Of a stretch of DNA of 64,000 bases, positions 27,101 to 40,900 are shown one piece after another. The notes beneath the pieces are model-generated. The model was not told the origin of the DNA. It did no database searches and saw only the letters and a list, made by a program, of their open reading frames with translations. Where the stretch lies: NCBI GenBank assembly GCA_004026145.2, contig CP034975.1, positions 10,325,418 to 10,389,417 of the forward strand. Direction: 5' to 3'. Both the position numbers and the translations under genes were made by a program. Position 1 is the stretch's first letter. Every line of letters begins with the position of its first letter. This stretch comes from Takifugu bimaculatus. Its lineage: Eukaryota > Chordata > Actinopteri > Tetraodontiformes > Tetraodontidae.

Positions 27101-28915
27101 AGATGTGAAGATTGTTTTTTATGCCCACTATAAGCCTTACCTGACTCCAGCAGAGAAGCTCACCACAGGGAAGAAAAGGCCATCTGTGTTGAAATTTTCA
27201 AACATGCCCTGAACGGGTTGGCCATTAATCCTAAAGGAGATACTGGGCACACTGAGGTCTAAGCAGCAGCTTACCACATCCTCTGGTTTCAAAAGGTGTT
27301 GACTGGTTGAGTTAACTGGCTGGGCAATACAGCCTGAGGACAGAATAATGGTAATATGACGTTACAGTTTCATCAGATGTTATCAAGGTGTTACATGAAA
27401 TCTCACCTGATAAAAGATGAAGTCCATCAAAACCATATGAATAAAGATCATCACCCACTCCATTGCCTCCCCAGCCCTCCCCTCCAGTTGTGTAGGGGGC
27501 ATAGCAACCGGTATTACCCCAGCCCACCCGAAGATGAGTGGCATCTGATGTCACAAATGGCTGCACATGATCCACGACTACTTCATAGTACCACTTTTTG
27601 TATTGAGCTGAGCCATCACTGACACCCAGGAAGATGTTTGGATGCATGCTGTTAGAAGCAGGAAAAATGATCATTTAGCACTCTGGAAAATATTCCATTA
27701 TTGCATTATCAACTTTAATACTGCCACTGCTATAATGACCACTAAATAATGTCTCATCTACCTTTGTCTATTCCCCTCATGAATTGCTACAGTTCTTATA
27801 ATTATTTTATTATTATTATGTATTCTGCACTACCACAACAACAACAACAACCAATAATCATAATAATAATCATAATAATCCTAATGATAATAATAATAAT
27901 AATAATAATAACAATAACAATAATAATAATCATCATCATCATCATCATCATCATAATAATGTGGCTTTCAACATAATTTCTCAAAACTGTCTCTCAGCAC
28001 AAAAAGCTTTTTGTGAGAATTTTATGTCTAGTCTTGAGGGTATCTAATGGATTCCCAAGGCTTTCCCAGGCTAGCTTAGAGCTATAACCTTCCAGCTTAT
28101 TTCTTTCTTCAGCATAAAAATTATGAAGAGAATGGGTAACAAAGGGAAGCCATGTGGAGTTCATTATTAATAAGTGTCACAAGTTATCAACCTTTAATTA
28201 TCAACTAATAGCCAACTTTGCCCCTACTAGTACCACAATTCTACGTTGTTGTACTTTCTTCCTGCATCCACTAAAGATATATACATACTGTTCATACACA
28301 TCAGATCGAAATTGGTATAAGATAAAGCTTGTGCATGTTGCTGTTTATGAGTGTTGGTACCTGCTTATATGGTTAATCAGACGAGTTTGTAACAGAAGAC
28401 CTCTTCCTGGCAAAAGATTGTCACATATTAAGTGCTGATTAGAACGTACTGCCACACCATGGCAAACACAGAGGGAACACAGCACTTCTAGAACCTACAA
28501 GAAAGAAGAAATTTGTTAGTTGTGCATTATTATTATTAGATGTGTTTATCATATTCTCCATAAGAAAATAAATACAAGGAGAATACAAATGTTGATACTG
28601 CAAAACAGCATTAAAAATGATTACAGGTGCAGACAGTCTATGTTCCTTCTACTGCACATCTTCAAAGACCTGGGCTTGCCAGTAAACACCACTTCATTTT
28701 TAAAAAAGCACACTCTGTTCTTCCTGAGGACACTCTGGAGTTAACTTCTGCTGAGGAATTTCTACAGTTGTCCAATAGAAAATCCCCAAATGTACTGATG
28801 ATGGCTCAGAAGATTGGTGGATCTCCCCTTCCATTACTATATAAGATCTACCTGAGCTGTCTCCTTGGGCAGGCAACAAAGATTAGGCGAGCCCCTACCC
28901 ATCAAGCAAATCAAA

Positions 28916-28946
<31 letters not shown>

Positions 28947-31900
28947 TAGCGCCTTTACAATCAAAAATTGTTTCAAGGCACTTTCCAGAATCCCAGGGCC
29001 TAACCCCAGACAAGCAACAGTGGCAAGGAAAAAAGGACACTGTCTGCTCAACACCCACCCCCTCTAGGAGTCTATCTTGATCCCGTCATTCAGCAAGATA
29101 CTGAACACCAAATTGCTGCCTGTGTATTATGTGACTGTACATAGGTGAATGCAGACATGTAATGTAAAGCACGTTGAGTGGTCAGAGCTGACTGTAAAGG
29201 TATAGTGCCTTTACCATTTTATTAAAACCATCTTTGGCTAATGGATGTACAAATTGTTGAACACATTGTATGTGTTTATCTTAACCCATCCCACTAGAAA
29301 ACAGGTCTTTCTGTAGTTCTACATGCTATTATTCCAATGTCAATGTTATATAGAAGTCTCAGAATAATCAACATCTAAATATTGCCAAACTGAATCTATG
29401 ACCCGCATGTGATTTGAGGATCCGTCTAAAGGCTGAATCCCTTTGTGATTGACAAAGAGTAGACAGGATAGCATTTTTCAGCTTAGTCCAGGCCATTCAT
29501 TTACAGATCTTGTGAGAGAAGTCCAGAGACAGGCTGCGGCATTCATTGGCATTTGCTTGGCGACCATTTCCATTAAATCACGTAAATAAAACAATGCTAA
29601 ACAATATTATATATTGTCAATGCTAATATTGTCAGCAACTTTAGTGAAATCAAATCCTTGGGAAACACACCTAGATAGTATGACAGGGTGACGGAAAGGG
29701 AAATGTTCAAAGGGAAAGGAGAACTGATTTTCCCTTTAAATGAATGTACAAATTTTATTTTGATGTCAAAAATGTGCTTCCCCTCCTTGAAACACCAGCA
29801 GCAACCACTGATTTTGACACATGTGCATACATATTAGTAAGTGTACCTTGTGGTTTCTCCCATGCTTGTCCAATAGAGATATAATAGATGTGATGTGTTC
29901 TTCTTTGATTATGTTCAAGGCCTCAGGACTCTCAACCAGCACACAATGAATCACCTCTAGTATACCTAGAACAGTAAACAAGAACATCTTTTTTGATTTT
30001 TTGGGAACAAACAAATTTTTAAAAAAAGGTTTTAAATGTTGGTATATTGCAATCTTACGTACACCACTAACAAAAAATAAAGGGAAAAACATAATCACCA
30101 CACTTCTGGGACATCAATATGTCCATTTACGAATCAATTATGATTGTGAATATATATTTTATCTGCTTTTGTATCATCAAAACAGACAGCAGTTGGAAAG
30201 GAAATGAAAGCACAAAAACAACCCACATTTTGTCAATGGTGGCCCTCTCCTTATCCTTTCTAGCAAATTCTTTGTTAGATTTGTACTCTCCAGAGCCCTC
30301 ACTGGTAGTGCTAGCATGAGGTGGCATAGCAAACAGAGTATGCCCAACTGTAGTGCTGCTACTCCAGGATGTGTCAGTCAGAGGCATTGCTGTTTCTCCT
30401 ATTGTAGTGTCAAGTATGTGTGTGCTGCCCTTCTGGCATGGGCTCCTTCAACTGACAGCAAGGGATGGCAAGGGAAGGAGACAATCAGCAGCTCTTGTGA
30501 CTATTAATAATAATGTCAGAGGTTGAAGCATAGCTTTCACTAGGAAATTAACTGCTTGAAGACTTTGCCTCTCATTTGGAGAATTGAGAGTTATTTGTCA
30601 AATTAAAATTTACATCGTTGGGGAGGTAAGACTAATGTGGAAGAAATGCCAAGAGAAAGAGGATGTGAAGGGACAAAAAGGTCCACTATCAGCTCTTTTG
30701 TTCAAGGAGGAACAGAACAAGAAGTATCAGAGTCACACAATTACATATAGCAGGCCACTTGTGTTGTGTCATGTTTCTGCATGTGGTACTGTGTCAAAAA
30801 ACATCAGAACAAGCACCCTGTTCTCTGAACAGATGATTTTTTTTTACAGTAAGCACATAGGCAACCCTTACTGCTGTTAGCAGCCAGAATAAGAGCCCAG
30901 AACTATTTTTAGACCCAATGACAGTGATCAATGTACACGGCAACATCTTGTGGCTGCTGTATCATAAGTACCAGACTTACCAGCCTGTTCCCAAGCCCTC
31001 AATATATTAGATATTGATGCATTAATCACTGCCATAGTTCACTATGGATGGTTCCACTTTTTATTTATGTGTTCCCTTGATTTATTTGAGCATATATGCA
31101 GTGTAGTTTGGCCTGTGTTAGTAAGCAAGCTGCCTTACCTGAGGAGGCTTCCAGTCTCTCCAATCTGCTGATCAGCCAGTCCAGTGAACTGGAAAACTGA
31201 GCACAATTCTTTCGGTTCCCTCGGATCAGTGCAGCTAAAGGAAGATAGGAGAAAATGGAAACGGCCTTAAAATATTTTGTTATGACATGTGATACTGGTA
31301 TTGAAAAAAAACCAAAATGGAGCTAATAGCTTTTTCGATATCTCAGTTAGTTTTGGAGCAAAGGTTATTTGCTAAAAACAGGAATCAGTAGTCGAAAAGT
31401 AGAGTAAAAATGCATGTTATATTATCATCCAGGGTTTGGACATTGAGATCGTGGAGGAGTACAAATACCTGGGTGTTCACCTCAACAATAAACTGGACTG
31501 GACTCATAACACAGACGTCCTGTACAAGAAGGGCCAAAGCCATCTCCATCTGCTGAGGAGACTGAGGTCCTTTGGAGTGTGCAGGACACTGCTTAGGACT
31601 TTTTATGACTGATGTGGTGGCATCAGCGATCTTTTACGCTGTGGTCTGCTGGAGCTGTGGAAGCTCAAAGAGGGACAGGAAGAGACTCAACAAACTGGTC
31701 AGAAGGGCTGGCTCACTCCTGGACTGCTCTCTGGACTCCATTGAGGAGGTGGGTGAAAGGAGGATGTTAGCCAAGCTGACATCAGAGGGACAGGAAGAGA
31801 CTCAACAAACTGGTCAGAAGGGCTGGCTCACACCTGGAATGCTCTCTGGACTCCATTGAGGAGGTGGGTGAGAGGAGGATGTTGGCCAAGCTGACATCAA

Positions 31901-34900
31901 TTATGGACACCCCCTCTCACCCCCTACACGAGACTGTGGGGGCCATAAGCAGCTCCTTCAGCAGCAGACTGTTACACCCACGGTGTAAAAAGGAACGCTA
32001 CCGCAGGTCATTCATCCCAACTGCTGTCGGATTGCACAACATCCACAACTCTTAATGTCGCACCAATAACCCATGGTTGGCATATTTTTCTGCACTACTT
32101 AATCATACTACCTCCGGAATCTCTTATTTGCATATTTATTTTTCTTCATGTAGTCTAATATTCCCTTCTACTGTATATATAATTTCCCCTTCTGTATATA
32201 ATGTATAATGTACATAGTAATGTACATAATAAAATATTTTTTTTCTTTTAGTGTTGTATATCACTGGCTACTTCTGTAACACATAAATTTCCCCGATGTG
32301 GGATCAATAAAGTTTTATCTTATCTTATCATAATTATATTACAATGTAATATTTCAGTATATTTTTCTATTAGTATTAATAGTTGTTGGCGTTCAAATAG
32401 TAAAGGGGTGTTAATGTTAATAGTTATCTAAAGAGGATTATTTATTAGCTTGTTGAACACAGTCTGCTCTCAGATCACTGAGCAGCCTATTTGCTCATCA
32501 TTTTATGTGATCAACTGACACTGAAATCAGCACACCAGTTTTGACAAGACCTCACAAATTCAAGCCTCTTAGTTTCAATGGCTTCTCCTTACAGTGACTA
32601 TACTGTATATTGATGTTCCGGTTAGAATTTGGAGCTATTAATAGCACAGCCAGGAAATGCAGAGAGGGAGAGAGCATAATCACATTTATCAAACTTCTAC
32701 AGTATGTCCGATCTGCTGAGCTGGATCCATTCAGCTATGAATACAGTTGTTTGCCTACAAAATCGTAATGGGAGCTTTGAACTCTTAGTTCTTTGGATTC
32801 TGCAATCCTGAAAATAATTCTAGTCTAGATATTACAATGGCATTTTTCATACTGGGCTCATTGAAAATAGATTTTTTTTAATTGCAATGTACTACATGGT
32901 CAAACTGTCTATTGATTTGCATCTTCTTCACAAGTTGGTTCAGCACGTGATTATTTCTCTGGATGTGTAGGTGGCATCCAGTAAGGGACTATCTGTCACT
33001 GGTGGCTGAATGGGTAATGGCAGACATTTAAAGTGCTCAAAGGTAGGGCAGAAGAATAAAGATGGAGCATTTTGTAGTGGCCCTGAAGTGTAATCCCCAA
33101 AAGAATAAGATGAAATGCAATAAATGAGAAAAAACATCAACCACTCACATGATAAAAAACATTCAGGATACAACTTTCTCTCTGTTGTTTTCCACTGATC
33201 CTTGTTTTCCACTGGTTTGCAGCTGATGAGTTGATTCTGTGATTAATTGTGCCTTCTCTTTAGGATTGCTGTAAATGTGGACTCGTCTGAGTTATCTTGG
33301 CTCAGCATAGCTTAACCTTCTTATCCTTAGCAAATGAGTTATGCCAGAATGTGCTGATTTCGCTATAAATGCAAGTTTACTGTCAAACTTTCTCTGATTA
33401 GATAGGTAAAATTTGGCATGTGCTTGCCGCAAGCTAGTCCCAGTATCAAAGCTTTTTTAGTTAATTGTAAATCTGTAATCACTGTAATCCTTCTTGTCCG
33501 CAAGCTTCAAAAACAGTCAAGAGCTGCTTAGACTGCCTTCGTCAATGCCAGTGTTAACAAATGCTGACCTCACTAAAGACGTGCTGCTTAAATATTCATA
33601 AAAAGTCACACCAAGACAAGCAGTAAGTGATGGTGCATTCAGTGTGTGTGTGTGTGGGTGTGTGTGTGTGTGTGAGATCATGTACCCAGTAGTTGATAGA
33701 GGGAGTTGAGGATTGAGCTCCAGTGGTCCCCGGCTTTCCTTCCTAATACCTCAGCAAATTGAGCTGCATTGCTGTATAAATGGAGGTGATCAATACACTC
33801 CAATACGAGGCTGATTATCCCCTGCAGACAGAGTAATTGATTTTACCATTTTCAGATCAATTCAGATAATACAGCCTAAAGAACACATGCTGACAGACAG
33901 ACAGACAAACAGACACACACACACACACACACAAAAACACACACAGATTATAGACTGGCAAACCTCAGGCAACCTTACTGTCATTCTTTCAAGGTAATCT
34001 GGCAAATTATGCTTCCTAAAGCATCTTTCACAAGATGATTGAGATGATAGGTGGAGTATTCCTCCACACCGTATCATGGTCAAGCTGTTTCCACAACATC
34101 GAAATAGGGCTCAGATACATAGAAATTTTTCTAAATCACAAAATATGTCATCCAATTTACAGCCATTAAGGGGCAATTGGGGGAAATACATTACCGGTAC
34201 AAAAGGTGGATTTTTTTCCAACTGACCACATTGTTGGCAAACACTGGTGCACTACCAAACACTGTTCTTCTAGTCCATATGTGTCAACCTCAAGGCCCAC
34301 TGGCCATATCCGGCCTGCAATACAATTATATCTGGCCCGCGAGATCGTTTTACATTTATCTGTTATTATTGTAATTAATGGGCTGGTGTTATGAAGCGCT
34401 GATAATAGACAAACTACAGATCCCATAATGCAGAGCAACAGCTGCCTTGCCTGATAGGTTACATACCTGGGAACATTCTCGCGTCATTCAAGTCAAGTGT
34501 ATGTTAATGTTTGCAGACCTATTGTAACGTCAAACCTTGCCATAATAATGGCGAAAAGAAACGTTGATTCTGAAAACAGAGCCTTTCAAAACCGATGGGA
34601 GGCTGATTATATGTTTAACATTGCCGGTAAACCGGTGTGTCTTATTTGTGGAGCTAATATGGCTGTAATTAAGGAATTGAATCTAAGAAGTCAATTTGAA
34701 ACAAAATATGAAGACAAGGTGAAAAACCTGAATGCAGAGCAGATGCTACAGAAAGTAGAAGCGTTAAAAAGAAAGTGAAGTGAAGTGGCAGAAGAGTTAA
34801 CCAGATCAGGCCGGCCATTTACCGAGGGAGAGTTTCTGAAGAACTGTATGCTGAAGGTGTGCGATGTCTTGTGTCCAGACACAAAGCAGATGTTGGCAAA

Positions 34901-37900
34901 TGTAAGCCTGAGTAGAAATACAGTTGCTGATTGGGTTTATGGGTTTTTGCTTTGCAAAAGTTTATTTATATTTCCTGGGGGTTTTGGACCATGCTCATAT
35001 TTTGAATTTGTTTGATTTTGACAGAAACATTTTTGTGGAGAGCAGAAATATTTAAGGATATTTAAAGTTTAAAGAGTTTAAAGTTTAAAAAATGGTCCAT
35101 GAGCAAAGCAAATGCTTTTACTTCTCTGGAAAAGCATAATTTTTAATTTTTTTTAATGTTTTTTTTGCAGCATGTAGTTGTAAGCTCTATAATTTTGACA
35201 AGAAATATATTTATATAGAGCAAAGTATTTTAAGTTATATAAGGTTTTTTTTTAATTGTAGAAAAATATTCCTGTCTGTTTTTATTCCTATTCATGTTCA
35301 AAAACATTTACGTGTTCAATAAATGTTTATCCTGTTCGGCCTGCAACCTAAAGTGTGCTTTGAGTTTGGGCCAGAGGTGCAACTGAGTTTGACACCCTTG
35401 TTCTAGTCAATTTTCTGCGTTGCCTGTAATGGTCTTGTATCACTGTTGCTTATCTCGTATTGTAATATCCATGCTCCCCTCCTGTTATTCTCCTTATACT
35501 GCCTGCATCTGTTGTTTATGTGTGTTCACGCGCACACGTGTGCATGTGTGTATATGTGCACCTCTTCCTGAAAAAGGTTCTGTCGGTTCTTCAGAGCCCT
35601 CAGATGGTTCTGCTTATCTTCATGTTCCATTTGGTCGCCGGGTGGTTGGAAGTACCCAATTAGATCCTGTAAACTCAGACGGACTGTATCTATTGGCAGA
35701 TCTGGAGACAAACTCTTTCCATTTTTCCACAGAGCATCCAGACCCCTAAACATAAAGAGTAAAACATCAGTCACTGCTCTTCTAATCCAGGTGTTCTCTT
35801 ATTGTTTTTGATTTCCCCACCCATAGACTAATAATGCGGGAGGTTTTTTGGTTATTTTATTACGGCAATTGCTCTTATTGTGATTGACTAGTTTCATTGG
35901 GGAAAAAAAACCCTTAATATTAGACCATCCTATAATCATCAGGGACTTCTTCCATGGAACTAACTCTGAATCCAGGCACAGGAGGCTAACACCCTCTCCA
36001 CTAAAGTTAGTTTTCAATCTTGATTGATAAAACCTATTGTCTTTAATTCCCTAGCTATTGTTATTATAAATCCCAATAGTTAGAGCAACATGCTTTCATT
36101 TGTCTGGCTTCCTCATATCACGAGCAGTAAAAGGTGTCAATTTAGGTTGGCCTCTTTTGTTAAACATCAGACATTGGAGAACATCCATCTCATCTTAAAA
36201 TAGCTTTGTTTTGAAGGCCAGATTTCACTTAGCATTAATATCTTAGCCTATATCAATTCTTTACACTTTTTCAGGAGATGAATCTGGGAACACATTAATA
36301 GTAACATGTAAATCAAGGAGACTTGGCCTCTATCCTTTTCTATTCCACAAGAAGATGATGATAATGCAGCTATCTAACTATTAAGTTCTTTCTCAGAAGA
36401 ACAAAGAAGGATGACAATCAGCACCTAGATCTGAATTATTCTTCCAAATACTTTTGGTAATGTAATGTATTTAAGGTATTACTTTGACCTCTATGATTAA
36501 GATAGTATTGTATAATTAAATCTGATATTTGTACTAAAAACCTTTGTCATCACCTACTTTATGAATATGTTGAAAACAGACACGATACTGCGTATCACTC
36601 CAGCAGCATGACTTTCCTCATGTTGTGACCGGGACAGTGTAAGACCATCATCCATGTGACCCTCATGGTGTATGATTGCCTGAAATAAGAAGGAAGTTGT
36701 TCATTAAAGTTAGGAAATTTTAATGTTTTTGTCCTTTGTAATATATGGTGAAACAACATCTTTTTGTCTGTGTCCTTTTCCTCTTAATAAATACAAACAC
36801 CTGATGGGGTAATGCACCATTAACAGTTGATTTTTATTTTTTTTTAGCTACGATAGTGATCCATTTAGGGGGAAGTAAGAAAACAGACTAATCATAAGAA
36901 TCAACATACAAAAGGAAATGCTGAACAACATTCTACTTAAGAATTCTCAAGATTGCCCACAATGCTCAAAGAAAAATGTGCTCATTCCACTCTGTAACCC
37001 TGTGTCAAATATTAAATGATTGTGAGTGACTGGTGGTAGGAGCTCGAACCTCTTTCCTCTTACACCCTTGATGCATTACAACAGCTGTGGCAACAGGTCT
37101 CAGCTTTGTGCTGGATCTAGATCTTAGTTTTGAGTCCCATATTAATAAAGTGACTACGACATCATAACGAAAGTGAGACTATTAATAAAGGAAACACATG
37201 CTGAAAAAATAATACGTGTCTTTATCTCAAGTAGACCCAAAGAAAACCACTGACAGACTTCAGCTCATCCAAAGCTGCTTGTCTATTAACCAGATCAAGA
37301 GCACATTAGTCTTAGCTGCCCTACACTGACTCCCTGTAACATTTAAGAGCTGACTTTAAAGTCCTTCTATGTGCATACAAAACACTTCATGGACTAAGCC
37401 AGTATACCTAGATATCTAGAAAAACAAAATACATCTTTAAACTTTATCCATTAATTAACTCCTTTTTCATTCCACCCTGTGTTGTGTTTTACTGCTTTAT
37501 TTGACTCCTTTGTTTTAATAGTTAAACTTACATTTTTCAATTAAAAAAGAAATACAAAGACACTACTAGGCAAACAAACGGTGATGTGGCTTTCTTTGCA
37601 ATAACAGGGTAGATTACATGAGTCGGGTGTGTGTCTTGATTAATTTGGCGAACCCCTGAGACTAACTCACCGAAACCCAGGATCAAATCCAGTTTAAGAA
37701 CCACTGGTCTAAGTAAACTGCATCCTCATTAGCACCCTTCTACAATGTCTACAATTACAATAACATTTTCGGAGATTTAAAAAAAAAAAAAAATTAAAAA
37801 TGGTACACTTTAATTCAACCATACCTTTCTCTGCACTCCACCCATACGAGCACATTTAGCATCGACAGTTTGGTAGGTGAGCCACTGGCAGCTAAAGACA

Positions 37901-40900
37901 TGCTGGATATAACACACAGAGTCTCCATATTTAATATCTGGAACTCCCATGCCATCAACGTCTTTCTTAACACTAGGGTCTAATTTTTCCTGAAGGAGAC
38001 AAAAAGAGTAATTAAGTAATTAAAGTAATTAAGAGTAAAAAGTAATTAAATGAAGCATTCTATAAATCAATTAACTATATTAAAAAACAGCAAAGTCTAT
38101 TAGAAACACGTTCAAATACAAGCATTATTACTTTTCTTTGAGGATGAAGATATTGTATAACTTTTTTTTTTTGCTCCATACCTTGGAGGACCTAAAGCAG
38201 AAGACTGTGGATTTGATATCAGCCTTCTCTTTGTCAACCAGGAGGAGTGATTTGTCCTCTGTTTGACTGAGATACTTTCCTGTGGTCACATGTCTAAGCC
38301 TGAAAGGCTGACCCCAGCGGATATGACTTCCACTCCACCTAGACACAAAAACAGTCAGATATACAAGCCCTAAACAAACACATACTCTTTGTTCGTGTAA
38401 AACTAGAAATTGAATGTGGTTGCATGAGTGTGCACACTCCCATATCAAGGAATGTGGCTGTGTTCGAAATTAACCAGTCAAACTCAATTACAGCAGGTGG
38501 AAAGAGCTGCCGTGTCTTTATTTCAGCAGATGAGGGTGGAGAAGCCTATGTGAGAGTGACAGAATGGCTCAACTGGACACTCCTCAAATATATATGAGAA
38601 GATGAGAAGAAACCAGTTCAGTGAGGCTTCCAAGAGCAAAATAAGCAAAATTAAAAGTGCTGAAAGAATGCTGTATTTCATTTGACTAAAATGGCTCGTA
38701 TTCTTCCTACATGAAGTCTCCCAAAAACATGTGAGAAAAAGGTCTAGGGAGCGTGGTTGAATCTTCGGACAAAAACTATGGTGTAAAAACAATACTGCAC
38801 ATCACCCAAGAACACCATATCCACATTATATCTGTCTGGTGATAGAATCATGCGTTCAGACCAATTTTTTAGCAGCAATTGGGGCCTCGGCCTAGATCAA
38901 GACCAGCTCTAAACACAAGTAAATTTAAAAACATAACTTTTGTGTTCCCTCCCAAAACTTCTGTGTTCCCTCCCAAAGCTTCTGTGTTCCCTCTCAATAG
39001 TTGTACATTCCCTAACTATAGCTTTGAGTTCCTTTGCAATACAGGGCTCCACATTTCTAACTTATAGACGTACACATTAGGTGCAGATGCAGTCACCATC
39101 TTGGTTAAGGTTAACCTAGGGCTCACATACAATAATATAATGGGCTTTGTTTTTATTGCAAAATGGTCTGTTTCAGCAGAGATGTTACACTAGAAAGCGC
39201 ATATCTAGCTTTGCCCTGTGTATCTGGTATGACTATCAAAAAAGTGATACTCATATTATATAGATTTATTACACTCAGATGAATATATTTTGAGATTTTA
39301 TTTAACAAAAAAGTTCTTGATGAAGGCTTTCCGAGCCACGCTAACAGCAATTATAAATAATTAACCACAGGCAAGGCTATGTAATAAACTATGCACTGAA
39401 AGGCTGTTAGCATATGTCAAACTGGCTCTAGAAACCACACTTAACTGAGTTGTTATATACAACAGTAAGAGTGATATGGGAAAAAATTAACCTGATTTCA
39501 GCACTCCAGAAAGGTGCAGAGAAGAAGGGGAATTAAAACTACCAATACCCAAAACACTCAAAACTGTCATGATAAGCCCTGGATACCCACTGTGTGTTCT
39601 AGAAGTAAGAGAAGTAAAAGACACTGCAGGCTGTTTTCCAGTATGTCATCAAAGGTGTAGGTGTGATTAGAATGAAGATCTGGATAGCACTAGAGGTTCC
39701 ACTGATACACTATGGTTGGAAAGCACAACAGCTTCAAGCAACCCTAACATTACCATACATACTGTATGAGTTGCATCTCTGTGTAAATGCATATCGATGT
39801 ACAAAGGTCTGTGTCTTTTCTACTCACACAACACGTAATGTCTCAAGCTTCCACAGGGACCGAGCATGACTGGACACTGCTCCCCCTTCATAGTGTATCG
39901 TTCTGGAGGTAAACAATGAATGATCAAAAAAAGACATTGTACGCATATAAATATGGTGTAGAAACATTTGGTGTGTATCTGAATGACTCAGTAACCATCC
40001 TGAACACTTCTAATTTGAGTAGGTCAAACTGACATTTAATATCACTATTACATTTCAATAGTTTGAAAAATTGATTAAAGAACTTTGACTGTGAGTTTAT
40101 TTTTGTGCCGGTGAAACTTGGTTTGAGTTGCTTGGTTGGACGCTTCCATGGAGAACTCCAATAGGTCGAACCTCCACAAAGGCTAATCTGTTTGCCTCTT
40201 TTTAATTTGGTTATGTTCCAACTAACTAAATGTGTGTACTGTTTACTAAGTGTATATTGTGTGAATCACACTCTAAAATCAGAGAAACAGATCCCAAAAA
40301 ACAGATATTCTAGAATTACCCTAGCTTCAACCCATGTCTTGTACCCCATTGTACACTTTAAGAATATACTGTATACCGTGGCTTGTGACCATTTTTACTG
40401 TGGATTGATTTTTAACAGGTAAAATTCATGAGAGCTATTGTGTATGGATGAAGCCTGGAGCAGACCTTGACAATTAATTTAAGCCACTGTAAAAGAGAGA
40501 CACATAATCCTGCATGTGGTCATGCATCACTTTGCCTTCTGATGCAGTACTGGTTTCTATATTATTTATTTATGTTTAAATTGTGCGATAATTTAAATAA
40601 ATGTCTCCGGCTTAAATCTTAAAAGTATACGTCGGCCTTTTTTTGTTGTTTTTTTATAGACTGTGGTATAGATTAAATACATTGAGGATGGTATCGCTAC
40701 CTCCTGTGCTCTTCTCCATATTGGCCAGATGGAACAGTCAGACACTCATCCATATGACCATAAAGAAGCCGCAGGACATCTCCCCCAATAAGGAATCCTG
40801 AGGAAAAGAAGGGACGGATAACAGATATGACAAAAAAAAATCTCATTTTACCCAAATGCAGCATCATGAGGAAGAAGAGATGAGGCGAACTAAAAAATTC

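Noticed and set aside
27749..27984. Poly-isoleucine/methionine open frames
   Set aside because: They come from the trinucleotide microsatellite.
34497..35015. Plus-strand frames that could be called a GTF2IRD2-like host gene
   Set aside because: The frame has an internal stop, is truncated, and sits inside an element with hAT-type ends and an exact 8-bp target duplication, so it is a transposon remnant.
38936..39006. Tandem 22-bp units considered as a CRISPR-like array
   Set aside because: The units abut with no unique spacers, and the setting is a vertebrate intron.
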